Shown here: positions 1 to 8,160 of the stretch, piece by piece
Position numbering within the stretch: position 1 is the first letter of the stretch
Layout: each line of letters begins with the position of its first letter
Source of the DNA: an uncultured Actinomycetes bacterium
GTDB taxonomy: Bacteria; Actinomycetota; Coriobacteriia; Coriobacteriales; Atopobiaceae
Reading direction: 5' to 3'
DNA length: 64,000 nucleotides
NCBI GenBank assembly: GCA_900314645.1
Contig: OMWB01000020.1
Coordinates: forward strand, 1-64,000
Made by a program: the position numbers and the translations under genes
Notes under the pieces: generated by a model
What the model saw: the letters and a program-made list of their open reading frames with translations, nothing else
What the model was told of the DNA's origin: nothing
The model's database searches: none

Positions 1-196
1 TGCCGCGTGGGACTATATTTCGTTCACGACCGACCCTACCGTCGTGAATGGCATCATGACGAATGAAGGCATTTCCCTTGGCCTGATGGTTGCGGTGGCG
101 ATTGAGGTCGCGTTCGGTTGCGCCGGCCTCTACCTCATCCGTCCGGCGATGCACGACAAGATCGACCGCATCTGGAGTGAGATTTGGGATAGATAG
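1..196 (+). CDS. C-terminal end of an integral membrane protein (partial)
   Basis: The frame is open from base 2 and ends at TAG 194-196, so only the last 64 residues are visible and the start lies outside the window. The visible part has a hydrophobic span of about 20 residues (around GISLGLMVAVAIEVAFGC and the following GLYLI) and then a short charged tail, HDKIDRIWSEIWDR. This fits the last transmembrane helix and cytoplasmic tail of a polytopic membrane protein. I do not recognise the family. A strong inverted repeat 25 bases past the stop probably ends its transcript. Confidence 0.6.
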   Translation, partial: AAWDYISFTTDPTVVNGIMTNEGISLGLMVAVAIEVAFGCAGLYLIRPAMHDKIDRIWSEIWDR

Positions 197-220
197 CCCA
201 AGCAGCTTGTAAGGAACACG

Positions 221-260
221 ATGGCCCGCAACCACAGCCAGTTCTGTGGTTGCGGGCCAT
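221..260. terminator. 17-bp perfect inverted repeat, probable terminator
   Basis: Bases 221-237 and 244-260 are perfect reverse complements with a 6-base loop (CCAGTT). The stem lies just after the partial membrane gene and before the NlpC/P60 gene. No strong T-run follows on the + strand, so termination strength is uncertain. Confidence 0.6.
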
Positions 261-418
261 ATGCTCAGGGGACTTTTGATACAGTCCCCGCCATCTTGTC
301 GCGTGGCGCTTAGCTAGAGTTACCGTGCAGTTTGCCGTCTTAAGCAGACTTTGTGGCAACATTTATACATCTTTGATTCTTCCGCGCCAGTTTGGCGCCT
401 CACATGAAAGGACGACTG

Positions 419-1612
419 ATGTCGCTTGCCAATCGAGCCGTTTGTTGCGGTCTCACGTTTGCGCTTGCCTTCGGTGCCGTCTCCACCTATGCATTCGCGG
501 ACCCGCAGAGTGACCTCGCGGCGGCAGAGGAGCGCCTCGCGTCGCTCGGCAATGATCTTGCCAGCGTGCAGGGCGAGCTCGCCGACCTCACCTCGCAGCT
601 TGAGGCCACCGACAACGAGATGGAACGTACGCAAGACAGCATTGACCAAACCGAGGTCGAGCTTGCCGCGGCACGGGCGGTGCTTTCCCAGCACGTGCGC
701 AGTGGCTACAAGAGCGGTGGCTTTGATGCCCTTGAGTTTATCCTCAGCTCTTCCTCGCTTGAGGACTTCACAAGCCGCTTCCACTACATGGTTAAGGTGA
801 ACGAGAACGAGGTCGCGCAGATCAACCAGGTCAACGAGCTTGAGGCTGACCTGCAGTCACAGCTTGCGGCGCTCACCGAGCAGCGTGACGCGCAGGCTTC
901 GCGTGTGAGCGAAGCTGAGGGCAAGGTTGCCGAGTACCAAGACCTCGTGGCCGAGGCGCGCGCCTACTACGAGGAGCTTGATGCCCAGGTGCAGGCCGAG
1001 CTGGCTGCTGCAGCCGCCGCGGAGGCCGCTGCGCAGGCAGCCGCCGAGGAAGCAGCCGCACAGGCAGAGAATGCCGGTATCGCCGCAGCCGTTGCTGCCA
1101 TCGAGGAGACCTCTGCTACCGAAGAGACCACACAGACCACCGAATCTGAGGAGTCTTACGAGGAAGAGGACACGCAGGAGGATGAGGTCGTCGAGGAGGA
1201 AACCACTGACGATTCATCTTCGTCGAGCAGCTCCAACGATGGCAGCAGCCCCTATCCTGGCGGTGGCGTCGCCTCTGCGTATTCCTGCATCGGGTGGCCG
1301 TACGTGTGGGGCGGCTATGGCCCGTGGTCGGGTGGCTTTGACTGCTCGGGCCTCGTCTCGTACTGCTACGGGGACGGCAGCTGGCGCCGCGGGTGCGAGT
1401 CGCTTGCCTGGGCCATTCAGGACGCTGGCCTCTGGAAGTATGGCATGGAGAACCTCTCGTACGGTGACCTGCTCTTTACCGACTCCGAGTACAACCATGT
1501 GGGTATCTACATCGGCGGTGGCATGATGATTCACTCACCGACTTTCGGCCGCACCGTGTGCGTCGATACCGTGTGGTCCTGCTATGGTGGCGGACCCTTC
1601 GTCATGCCCTAG
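419..1612 (+). CDS. Secreted coiled-coil NlpC/P60 peptidoglycan hydrolase
   Basis: This 397-residue protein is probably a secreted D,L-endopeptidase that cuts peptidoglycan stem peptides, as in the PcsB/RipA type. I chose ATG 419 because AAAGGA lies six bases upstream; ATG 404 and TTG 392 are in frame but have no such site. A signal peptide ends near AFA-DPQ. A long coiled coil of about 180 residues follows, then an Ala-rich stretch and an acidic E/T/S linker. The C-terminal NlpC/P60 domain has the catalytic Cys in FDCSGLV and His residues in NHVGIYIG and MMIHSP. Unlike the other surface proteins here it has no aromatic repeats. A short GCGCCA/TGGCGC hairpin (384-398) sits just before the ribosome-binding site. 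Confidence 0.9.
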   Translation: MSLANRAVCCGLTFALAFGAVSTYAFADPQSDLAAAEERLASLGNDLASVQGELADLTSQLEATDNEMERTQDSIDQTEVELAAARAVLSQHVRSGYKSGGFDALEFILSSSSLEDFTSRFHYMVKVNENEVAQINQVNELEADLQSQLAALTEQRDAQASRVSEAEGKVAEYQDLVAEARAYYEELDAQVQAELAAAAAAEAAAQAAAEEAAAQAENAGIAAAVAAIEETSATEETTQTTESEESYEEEDTQEDEVVEEETTDDSSSSSSSNDGSSPYPGGGVASAYSCIGWPYVWGGYGPWSGGFDCSGLVSYCYGDGSWRRGCESLAWAIQDAGLWKYGMENLSYGDLLFTDSEYNHVGIYIGGGMMIHSPTFGRTVCVDTVWSCYGGGPFVMP

Positions 1613-1650
1613 GTTTAGTACTGTCCTAAAACTCGTTTCTGGAAAGAGCC

Positions 1651-3225
1651 ATGGAAGTCAGCACAAGTCCTATTCCGAGGCGCCTTTCGCGACGCTTCCA
1701 GATGGCCATGGTCGGTGAGGGTATCCTCGTCGGCCTTTTAGCCGGTGGCGTCATCACCCTGTATCGCCTTGCCCTGTCTAACGCCGAGCGTCTGTTGCGG
1801 CAGATCACGAGCCTTGCCGCGCAGAGCTTTTTGGGCCACGTCCTGTGGGCCGTTGCCCTGCTGGGCATCTGTCTGGTGGTCTGCGCTTTAGTGAAGTGGG
1901 AGCCCGCGACGTCTGGCTCGGGCATTCCGCAGGTAGATGCCGAGGTTATGGACCGTGTGGACGCACCGTGGCACCGCGTGTTGGCCGCCAAGTTTGTCGA
2001 GGGAACCCTCTGCGCGTTTGCTGGCCTTTCGCTCGGCCGTGAGGGTCCCAGCGTGCAGCTGGGCGGCATGTCGGGCAAGGCCGTATCCCGTCTGCTCCAT
2101 AAGGAGAGGGGAGAGGAGCGCCTCCTCGTGACATGCGGTGCGGCCGCAGGCATGTCTGCCGCCTTCCACGCGCCGCTTGCAGGCGTGCTTTTTGCCGTGG
2201 AGGAGATTCACCGTGAGTTCACGGCACCGCTCGTGATCTCGGCCATGTGTTCGTCACTTTCCGCCGACTACCTCGTCTCACGCGTGCTTGGTGTGGCGCC
2301 CGTGCTGAGCTTTACCTTTGCGCACGACCTGCCGCACGCGTACTACCCCATGCTCGTGATATTCGGAGCGCTCTGCGGCCTTCTGGGCGCTCTGCACAAC
2401 GCCGGCATGTTTGCCTGCCAGGAGCGCCTCTTTGGCAAGCTCAAGGGCTACCTGCCATTCTCTCGGTACATCATTCCGTTTGTAGTGGCGTGGTTTGCGG
2501 CCTTCTGGTTCCCTGACCTCATGTGCGGCGGTGACGCCATCGTGGAGCACATGCTCTCGCCTGAGGGCCTGACCTTGGGCACCGTCATGATCTTGCTGGT
2601 GGGGAAGTACCTCTACACCACCATCTGCTATGGATCCGGCACCCCGGGAGGCACACTCTTTCCGCTGGTGGTTCTCGGCTCCCTCGCGGGCATGGGCTTT
2701 GGGCTCGCCACGGCACACCTGCCGGGCATTCCCGCAAGCTATGTGAACAACTTCATGGTCTTCGGCATTGCCGGACTCTTTGCGGGTGCGGTGCGTGCGC
2801 CGGTCTCCGCCGTCGTGCTGTGCTTTGAGCTGACAGGGTCTTTGGATGCACTGCTCGCGGTGTCCGTGGTGTCCATCACGTCGTATGTCGTGGCGAATCT
2901 GACGCATGTTGAACCGTTTTACGAAGTCGGTTTGCAAAACCTGCTCGACATCACGCCCGCTGATCCAACCGTCAATGGGGCGGGCGACCGCATGCTGCAC
3001 ACCTACAACGTGGGGGCTGGCAGCATGGTGGAAGGACGCACCATCGCCGAGGTCCCATGGCCGAACGGCGCGCTCGTCGTCAACATCTCACGTGCGGGAA
3101 CCAACATCATCCCGACGGGCAAGGTGGAGCTCATGGCGTTGGACGAGCTGCTCGTCACCATGAATTCCGACACCGACTGGGATACGGACCTCATCATCCA
3201 CAAACTCTGCGAGGGCCGCGTCTAG
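1651..3225 (+). CDS. ClC-family chloride transporter with C-terminal TrkA-C-like domain
   Basis: This 524-residue protein is a ClC-type anion channel or transporter in the cytoplasmic membrane. The selectivity motifs are present: GSGIP, GREGP with the gating Glu, and GGTLFP. The second, proton-pathway Glu of Cl-/H+ exchangers also seems present in GVLFAVEEI, which favours an antiporter over a pure channel. Ten or more hydrophobic segments fill roughly residues 25-430. The last 90 residues look like an RCK/TrkA-C regulatory domain (ending VTMNSDTDWDTDLIIHKL). GGAAAG lies five bases before ATG 1651. The gene follows the NlpC/P60 gene by 38 bases and may share its transcript. Acid resistance or chloride homeostasis is an inference. 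Confidence 0.92.
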   Translation: MEVSTSPIPRRLSRRFQMAMVGEGILVGLLAGGVITLYRLALSNAERLLRQITSLAAQSFLGHVLWAVALLGICLVVCALVKWEPATSGSGIPQVDAEVMDRVDAPWHRVLAAKFVEGTLCAFAGLSLGREGPSVQLGGMSGKAVSRLLHKERGEERLLVTCGAAAGMSAAFHAPLAGVLFAVEEIHREFTAPLVISAMCSSLSADYLVSRVLGVAPVLSFTFAHDLPHAYYPMLVIFGALCGLLGALHNAGMFACQERLFGKLKGYLPFSRYIIPFVVAWFAAFWFPDLMCGGDAIVEHMLSPEGLTLGTVMILLVGKYLYTTICYGSGTPGGTLFPLVVLGSLAGMGFGLATAHLPGIPASYVNNFMVFGIAGLFAGAVRAPVSAVVLCFELTGSLDALLAVSVVSITSYVVANLTHVEPFYEVGLQNLLDITPADPTVNGAGDRMLHTYNVGAGSMVEGRTIAEVPWPNGALVVNISRAGTNIIPTGKVELMALDELLVTMNSDTDWDTDLIIHKLCEGRV

Positions 3226-3301
3226 CGGAGCCTAAAGGGGAGATATGGTTTGTTATCTGGGATTTTCTTACTTTACATAAGATATATTATCACCGTTTTA
3301 T

Positions 3302-3317
3302 ACGGAAACCATTCCGT
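3302..3317. promoter_or_regulatory. Palindrome in the promoter region of the flavoprotein gene
   Basis: ACGGAA-ACCA-TTCCGT is a perfect 6-4-6 palindrome 55 bases before the GTG start at 3373. It lies in an AT-rich island (3260-3300) that holds -35/-10-like hexamers (TTTACA at 3272, TTATAC at 3298). It could be an operator for a dimeric regulator. The regulator is unknown. Confidence 0.4.
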
Positions 3318-3372
3318 GCGACAATAGAACCAACCTCGGTGCGCACCCTCTGATCCTCTGAAAGGACTTCTC

Positions 3373-5052
3373 GTGGCTGAGCGACTCTCCTGTGACGTAC
3401 TTGTCATCGGCTCTGGTTTGGCGGGAATCTCCTGCGCGTTGCGTGCGGCATCCTTGGGCGCCTCCGTCCGCATGGTGACCGATGGCTTCTGTTGCGCAGG
3501 CTCGAGCTTCTCCACGTCCACCTGGGGTCTGGGCATGGTATGCGAATCTGACGCCGTCGACCCACGAGGCCCTGAGAGCCTTTTTAAGGTCCTCTGCGAT
3601 GTGGGCATGGGTATGAATGACCCAAAACTGGCGGAAACCCTCATAGCGCGTGCTCCCGAAGCGCTTGCCTTTCTTGCCACTGCCGGTGCACGCATCATCG
3701 ACCCGCAGAACCCTGGTCAACGCGAGTTCGTCGCCTGCTTTGACCACACCGTCCGGACGTGGCACGGCTTTGTGGGCACAGCCTCACGCACGGGACTTCG
3801 CCGAGCGCTCGACGCCGCGGGAGTCACCATCATTGAGCGCGCTGTCCCGATGTCGCTCCTGAGAGATTCTCGAGGTTTCGTGGCGGGTGCTCTCGTTCTA
3901 GAAGCCGATGGGCCCCTCTCAACTTTACATAAGTCTCTCCATATGCAAGAAATCGCAGCTCAGAGCACTGTTATGGCCACAGGAGGCGTCGCTGGACTCT
4001 ATGGTCACCACCTGTGTTCCTCGCGCTGCAGGGGTCTTGGCCACGCACTTGCCCTCGACGCAGGCGCCTCGCTCGTCAACATGGAATTCCAACAGCTCAT
4101 GCTGGGAAGCGTCTCCCCCATTCCGGGCATCATCTTCAACGAGAAGCTCTACCGCTGGACCTCGTTCAGCACGTTGGACGGCCTCGATGCGTTCCAGGAG
4201 CATGGCATCGCGGAGGATACGGCACGTGAGGTGCTCGAGGCGCATTCGTGGCATGGCCCGTACACCACACGGCTGGCAAGCCACCTCGTAGACGAGACCC
4301 TTGACGCACCGATAAGCGGCTCGCCGTACGTGGCCCATTACGACGAGCGCATCTTTGCAGACGATGCGCCAGAGTTCATCCAGACCTACCTCAAGTGGCT
4401 CCGCGACGAGCGTGCTGTTGATCCGCGCGCACCCATGACCGTAGGCATGTACGCCCACTCGTCGAATGGAGGCATCGTCATCGACGAACAGGCCCATACC
4501 GACGTAGAAGGTCTTTTTGCCTGCGGAGAGTGCGCCGGCGGCGTCCACGGGGCTGACCGCATCGGGGGCTTGGCAAGCGTCACTGCAGCGACCTTTGGCC
4601 TCGTCGCTGGTGAAGCGGCAGCAAAGCGATCTGGACTACGGCCCATCGACTATTCCGACAACCTCACGCCGTACGGCCCGCTTCTCTGCAGCCTTGATTG
4701 TCCAGACGTGTCAGACGTCATCGGGCGAGCACTCGACTCCTCGTGCATGGTCAATCGGGACGAGCGCTCTCTGCAGCATGGATATGACAGTCTCACCGAC
4801 CTTACCGAACGCCTGCGGTCCACTGCGGACCCGCTCACCGTCCCACAGCTATTCACCAGCACAGATGGGCAGCTCCAGGCGCTGTTCGACACGCATCAGG
4901 CGCTCGGACAGCTTCAGACGGCACGAGCGCTTCTTGTCGCCTGTCTCAGCCGCAGCGAGACGCGCGGTCCGCACCACCGCTCTGACTATCCATGCGAAGA
5001 CCCTACGCAGAATGTCCCGCGCAGGGTCTCATCAACTGACCTTTGTGCATAA
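3373..5052 (+). CDS. FAD-dependent oxidoreductase of the fumarate reductase / L-aspartate oxidase family
   Basis: This 559-residue flavoprotein starts at GTG 3373, with AAAGGA six bases upstream. The N-terminal dinucleotide fold is clear (VLVIGSGLAGISCAL), as is the C-terminal FAD-capping part (HTDVEGLFACGECAGGVHGADRIGG), which places it with NadB, SdhA and FrdA. The family segment normally reading EFxQFHPT reads MEFQQLML here, so the usual active-site His-Pro-Thr is missing. The true substrate may therefore differ from aspartate, succinate or fumarate. There are no nadA/nadC or sdh/frd partners nearby and no signal peptide, so the protein should be cytoplasmic. The gene seems to be transcribed alone from an AT-rich promoter region that contains a palindrome. 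Confidence 0.8.
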   Translation: MAERLSCDVLVIGSGLAGISCALRAASLGASVRMVTDGFCCAGSSFSTSTWGLGMVCESDAVDPRGPESLFKVLCDVGMGMNDPKLAETLIARAPEALAFLATAGARIIDPQNPGQREFVACFDHTVRTWHGFVGTASRTGLRRALDAAGVTIIERAVPMSLLRDSRGFVAGALVLEADGPLSTLHKSLHMQEIAAQSTVMATGGVAGLYGHHLCSSRCRGLGHALALDAGASLVNMEFQQLMLGSVSPIPGIIFNEKLYRWTSFSTLDGLDAFQEHGIAEDTAREVLEAHSWHGPYTTRLASHLVDETLDAPISGSPYVAHYDERIFADDAPEFIQTYLKWLRDERAVDPRAPMTVGMYAHSSNGGIVIDEQAHTDVEGLFACGECAGGVHGADRIGGLASVTAATFGLVAGEAAAKRSGLRPIDYSDNLTPYGPLLCSLDCPDVSDVIGRALDSSCMVNRDERSLQHGYDSLTDLTERLRSTADPLTVPQLFTSTDGQLQALFDTHQALGQLQTARALLVACLSRSETRGPHHRSDYPCEDPTQNVPRRVSSTDLCA

Positions 5053-5064
5053 ATCTCAAGGAGC

Positions 5065-5511
5065 CTAGGCGCCGCTCGATCCAAAGCCACCGGCCCCGCG
5101 GTCTGTCTCGTCGAGCTCGTCAACCTCCACTAGGTTGACCACCGGCACCTTTTGGATGACGAGCTGCGCGATGCGCTCGCCTCGCTCGATGTGGATTGGC
5201 TCATGCGCATCCAGATTCACCGCAATGACCTTAAGTTCGCCACGATAGTGGGCATCGATGAGGCCCGGGGTGTTCGCAAGCGACAGACCGCGCTTCAGCG
5301 CCATGCCACTCCTTGGCTGAAGAAATCCCGCGTAGCCCTCGGGAATGGCAATCGCGAGCCCCGTGGAGACAAGCCTGCGCTCATATGGTTGCAACGTCAC
5401 GTCCTCGTTCGCCCGAAGATCCAGACCCGCATCACCGCTGTACGCATAGCTCGGAAGCTCGACACTCGGGCCAAGACGCTTGATAGGCAGCTGGATGACG
5501 TCATCACTCAT
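5065..5511 (-). CDS. dut: Deoxyuridine 5'-triphosphate nucleotidohydrolase (dUTPase)
   Basis: This 148-residue trimeric dUTPase converts dUTP to dUMP and pyrophosphate, keeping uracil out of DNA and supplying thymidylate synthesis. All five family motifs can be seen: AGLDL, PRSGMA, GLIDAHYRGEL, GERIAQLVI and the Gly-rich C-terminal RGAGGFGSSG that closes over the active site. Its ATG overlaps the last eight bases of nrdR, so the two are probably translated from one mRNA. This pairs control of dNTP synthesis with dUTP clean-up. Confidence 0.97.
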   Translation of the reverse strand: MSDDVIQLPIKRLGPSVELPSYAYSGDAGLDLRANEDVTLQPYERRLVSTGLAIAIPEGYAGFLQPRSGMALKRGLSLANTPGLIDAHYRGELKVIAVNLDAHEPIHIERGERIAQLVIQKVPVVNLVEVDELDETDRGAGGFGSSGA

Positions 5512-5956
5512 TGACGAGGCTCCTCAACTCTTCGTTAAACTCATCGACATCCTTGAAGTCGCGATACACCGAAGCGAACCGCACATACGCCACCTTGTCG
5601 AGGTCGACAAGGCGCTTGAGCACCATCATGCCGAGCTCCTGTGCCTCGACCTCAACGATGCCCGTATCGCGCAGCTCGGACTCGATGCTATCGATAAGCT
5701 CATTAAGCCGGTCTACCGGTATGTCACGCTTTACCGTAGCCGTCAGCAAGCCCCGCATAAGCTTCAAGCGATCAAACGTCTCTTTACGGCCATCTCGCTT
5801 GATGACCATAATCGGCATCTCCTCACGCCGCTCATACGTCGTGAAACGATAGCCGCAATTGACGCACTCTCGACGGCGTCGAATCGCGTCGTTGTTCTCT
5901 GATGGACGGGAGTCGACGACCTTTGATTCGTCACAACCACATTTAGGACAGCGCAT
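5504..5956 (-). CDS. nrdR: Transcriptional repressor NrdR
   Basis: This 150-residue NrdR has an N-terminal zinc ribbon (CPKCG and CVNCG) and an ATP-cone domain (from about IMVIKRDGRKETFDRLK), the usual full length. NrdR senses ATP/dATP and represses ribonucleotide reductase genes. I chose ATG 5956, which puts the zinc ribbon at the very N terminus (MRCPKCG); an in-frame start 39 bases upstream would add a tail not found in the family. It lies upstream of dut in a two-gene unit. No nrd gene is in the window. Confidence 0.97.
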   Translation of the reverse strand: MRCPKCGCDESKVVDSRPSENNDAIRRRRECVNCGYRFTTYERREEMPIMVIKRDGRKETFDRLKLMRGLLTATVKRDIPVDRLNELIDSIESELRDTGIVEVEAQELGMMVLKRLVDLDKVAYVRFASVYRDFKDVDEFNEELRSLVNE

Positions 5957-6063
5957 GTCATCTCCCAACGTGAAACTACACAAGGAAGATAGCACACCTC
6001 AATCAACTCAACCAACTACGAAACTCGCATGCTCGTAAGCACACGATAACCGTATCACCAATC

Positions 6064-6531
6064 TTATGACATGGGGACGATAAGCACCTGCCCCACGAAC
6101 AGCGTGGCATTGTTCAGCCCATTTGTATGCTGAATCCACTGCACGACGTCGGTGACACTGCGTCCCTCCACCGGGTGAGCCTCGGCAATCTGCCACAGCG
6201 TATCACCCTCGCGAACCATGACCGACTCAGTGCCGACGCTTTCAAACGAACGCTCGCACGCCTGGGCAATCACAACGTCAGTGATGAGCGATGCTCCGAT
6301 CAGCGTCACGAGAACCAGAACAAACGCGATGAAGCAGCGAACACGAACACCCGCATCAACCTCAGGACGCTCTGCACGACGTGTGGCGTATTGAGCGCTC
6401 CTACGGACGGGACGCTCCGATGCGCCTCCTTCTATGACGGTAAAGACGGGTGCCTCTTCAGGAACGAGCGCGAGGTTTCCCGTGGTGGTGTAGCTCATTG
6501 AATGCGTGGTGCGAATCTGCTTCGTTTGCAT
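6064..6531 (-). CDS. Membrane-anchored LysM protein divergent from lexA (YneA-like)
   Basis: The protein has 155 residues. An N-terminal cytoplasmic part of about 65 residues is followed by one transmembrane helix (FIAFVLVLVTLIGASLI) and an extracellular LysM domain (VREGDTLWQIAEAHP ... VGQVLIVP) that should bind peptidoglycan. Gene order, size and layout match yneA of Bacillus and its actinobacterial counterparts, SOS-induced cell-division suppressors encoded next to lexA. Four LexA-type boxes lie between the two divergent genes, so damage induction is likely. GGGGAG stands five bases before ATG 6531. Division arrest is inferred from this context. The N-terminal half has no clear similarity to Bacillus YneA. 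Confidence 0.8.
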   Translation of the reverse strand: MQTKQIRTTHSMSYTTTGNLALVPEEAPVFTVIEGGASERPVRRSAQYATRRAERPEVDAGVRVRCFIAFVLVLVTLIGASLITDVVIAQACERSFESVGTESVMVREGDTLWQIAEAHPVEGRSVTDVVQWIQHTNGLNNATLFVGQVLIVPMS

Positions 6532-6603
6532 GATGACTCCCCTCGTTGGCGTACGGTACCGTTATATCGGTGCGACCGGACAACAATGGCTTTGTTCTGT
6601 AAA

Positions 6604-6631
6604 CGAACAGTTGTACCCGAACGCCTGTACT
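6604..6631. promoter_or_regulatory. Two abutting LexA (SOS) boxes
   Basis: CGAACAGTTGTACC (6604-6617) and CGAACGCCTGTACT (6618-6631) both start with the exact CGAAC half-site of the Gram-positive SOS box and lie head to tail with no gap. They are 73-100 bases before the LysM start and probably control it. Confidence 0.65.
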
Positions 6632-6641
6632 CCATTATCTA

Positions 6642-6655
6642 CGCACAATCGTTTG
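6642..6655. promoter_or_regulatory. LexA-type box, lexA-proximal copy 1
   Basis: CGCACAATCGTTTG matches CGAAC-N4-GTTCG at eight of ten fixed positions. It lies 79 bases before lexA and fits autorepression. Confidence 0.5.
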
Positions 6656-6671
6656 TGTCAAGAACAAACTC

Positions 6672-6685
6672 GGAACAATTGTTTG
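6672..6685. promoter_or_regulatory. LexA-type box, lexA-proximal copy 2
   Basis: GGAACAATTGTTTG is nearly palindromic and matches CGAAC-N4-GTTCG at eight of ten fixed positions, 49 bases before the lexA start. It is probably the main autoregulatory site. Confidence 0.6.
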
Positions 6686-6733
6686 CGCCACGCATTGCTT
6701 CGTGATAGGATGGAACCACGAAAAGGAGGAGTT

Positions 6734-7375
6734 ATGTCCAGAGACAAGCTAAGCAAGCGCCAGGCAGCAATCTATGACTACATCTGCTCATATACCGCCG
6801 AGCGTGGTTTTCCGCCTTCGGTGCGCGAGATAGGCTCTGCCGTCGGCCTGGCTTCGCCGTCTACGGTTCATATGCACCTCAAGGTGCTTCAGGAGCGCGG
6901 CCTCATTCGCCGTGACTCAAAGAAGCCGCGCACCATCGAGGTAGTGAACGACGACACCACCCAGCACCTTGCCATGGTCACGCAGGATGCCAACAACAAC
7001 GTCATCACGCTGCCCATCGTTGGCAACGTTGCCGCCGGCACGCCCATCCTTGCGGAGCAGAACATTGAGGACTCCATCACCCTGCCCACCAGCATTGTGG
7101 GAGACTCCAGCTCCTTTGTTCTCAAGGTTCGTGGTCAGTCCATGATCAACGCTGGTATCTTTGACGGAGACTACGTCATCGTGCGCGAGCAGCACGATGC
7201 CCATGACGGAGAGATCGTCGTTGCGCTGATTGACGAATCCGCCACGGTCAAGACGTTCTACCGCGAGAAGGACCAGATTCGCCTCCAGCCCGAGAACGAT
7301 GCGATGAATCCCATCTATGTGAAGGACGCATCCATCATCGGTCGTGTCACCGCCCTCATTCGTTCCATCTCGTAA
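6734..7375 (+). CDS. lexA: LexA repressor of the SOS response
   Basis: This 213-residue LexA represses SOS genes and cleaves itself when bound to RecA filaments. The N-terminal winged helix (SKRQAAIYDYICSYTAERG ... SPSTVHMHLKVLQERG) is typical. The cleavage site Ala-Gly is in VAAGTPIL, the catalytic Ser in GQSMINAG and the Lys in ESATVKTF. I chose ATG 6734 because AAGGAGG precedes it directly; the frame stays open upstream to 6506, but that part contains the operators and promoter. The membrane acyltransferase begins five bases after the stop, so both are probably SOS-controlled together. Confidence 0.97.
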   Translation: MSRDKLSKRQAAIYDYICSYTAERGFPPSVREIGSAVGLASPSTVHMHLKVLQERGLIRRDSKKPRTIEVVNDDTTQHLAMVTQDANNNVITLPIVGNVAAGTPILAEQNIEDSITLPTSIVGDSSSFVLKVRGQSMINAGIFDGDYVIVREQHDAHDGEIVVALIDESATVKTFYREKDQIRLQPENDAMNPIYVKDASIIGRVTALIRSIS

Positions 7376-7380
7376 CAGGC

Positions 7381-8160
7381 ATGATGGCCACTCTTCGTAC
7401 TGACGATACGACTTCTGCAAGTCGCTCAACCCGCGTGCACGGCTTTGACGTGCTGCGCGGGTTTTCCGTTGTCTCAATGGTGCTCTTTCACTTTTGCTAT
7501 GACATTCGCTACATCGCGGGGCTTCCACTCCCGTGGTTTCAACCGCCTCTTCAGGACATCTGGCGCTGCAGTATCTCGTGGACCTTCGTCTTCATCGCGG
7601 GATGCATGTTTGCCTGGTCGCGTGATAACCTCAGACGCGCCGGCAAGTACCTCCTTGTTGCAGCCTTGGTCTTTATCGTAACCACGATTGCTGCCGTCGA
7701 CGTACCAATCAACTTTGGCATCATCTACTGCATGGGCAGCTGCACGTTGATCAGCTGGGCATTGGACCGCATCGGCTTCAAGCCGCAAGGCGTCATCGCC
7801 GCCCTCGTCCTCTTTTGCGGCTTCATATGCCTTTTGGACCTTGCGCAGGGCACCATCGGCTTTGGACCGTTTACCGTCGCCGTACCTCGCGCCCTCTACC
7901 AGACACCGTATCTTTCCTGGCTCGGACTGCCGGGGCCGGGGTTCGCCTCAGGCGATTACTACCCCACGCTTCCTTACCTGCTGCTGTATCTCGCTGGAAC
8001 GGCGATGGGCCGCTCTTGGCGCGCCACGCAGATCCCACAGGTACTGAAAGACCTCACCTGCGAGCCACTTGAGTGGATTGGACAGCATGCCCTTCCCATC
8101 TACGTGCTTCATCAGCCCGTACTGCTCGCTATCACCATGGGAATCGTGGCGCTTACTTAG
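7381..8160 (+). CDS. Membrane acyltransferase of the DUF1624 / HGSNAT type
   Basis: This 259-residue polytopic membrane protein has about seven hydrophobic segments. The N-terminal signature R-x-HGFDVLRGFSVVSMVLFHFCYD matches the heparan-alpha-glucosaminide N-acetyltransferase-like family (DUF1624), whose bacterial members are thought to move acyl groups across the membrane onto surface sugars. It begins five bases after lexA, so it is likely co-transcribed with lexA and induced by DNA damage. This suggests a link between SOS and envelope modification. Its stop (TAG 8158-8160) shares bases with the stop of the converging hflX gene. The substrate is unknown. Confidence 0.8.
   Translation: MMATLRTDDTTSASRSTRVHGFDVLRGFSVVSMVLFHFCYDIRYIAGLPLPWFQPPLQDIWRCSISWTFVFIAGCMFAWSRDNLRRAGKYLLVAALVFIVTTIAAVDVPINFGIIYCMGSCTLISWALDRIGFKPQGVIAALVLFCGFICLLDLAQGTIGFGPFTVAVPRALYQTPYLSWLGLPGPGFASGDYYPTLPYLLLYLAGTAMGRSWRATQIPQVLKDLTCEPLEWIGQHALPIYVLHQPVLLAITMGIVALT

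Noticed and set aside
3270-3933. The 12-mer ACTTTACATAAG occurs at 3270-3281 and again at 3922-3933 inside the flavoprotein gene, and is loosely palindromic.
   Set aside because: Chance 12-mer pairs are expected many times in 64 kb, the second copy is in coding sequence, and no regulator is known for it.
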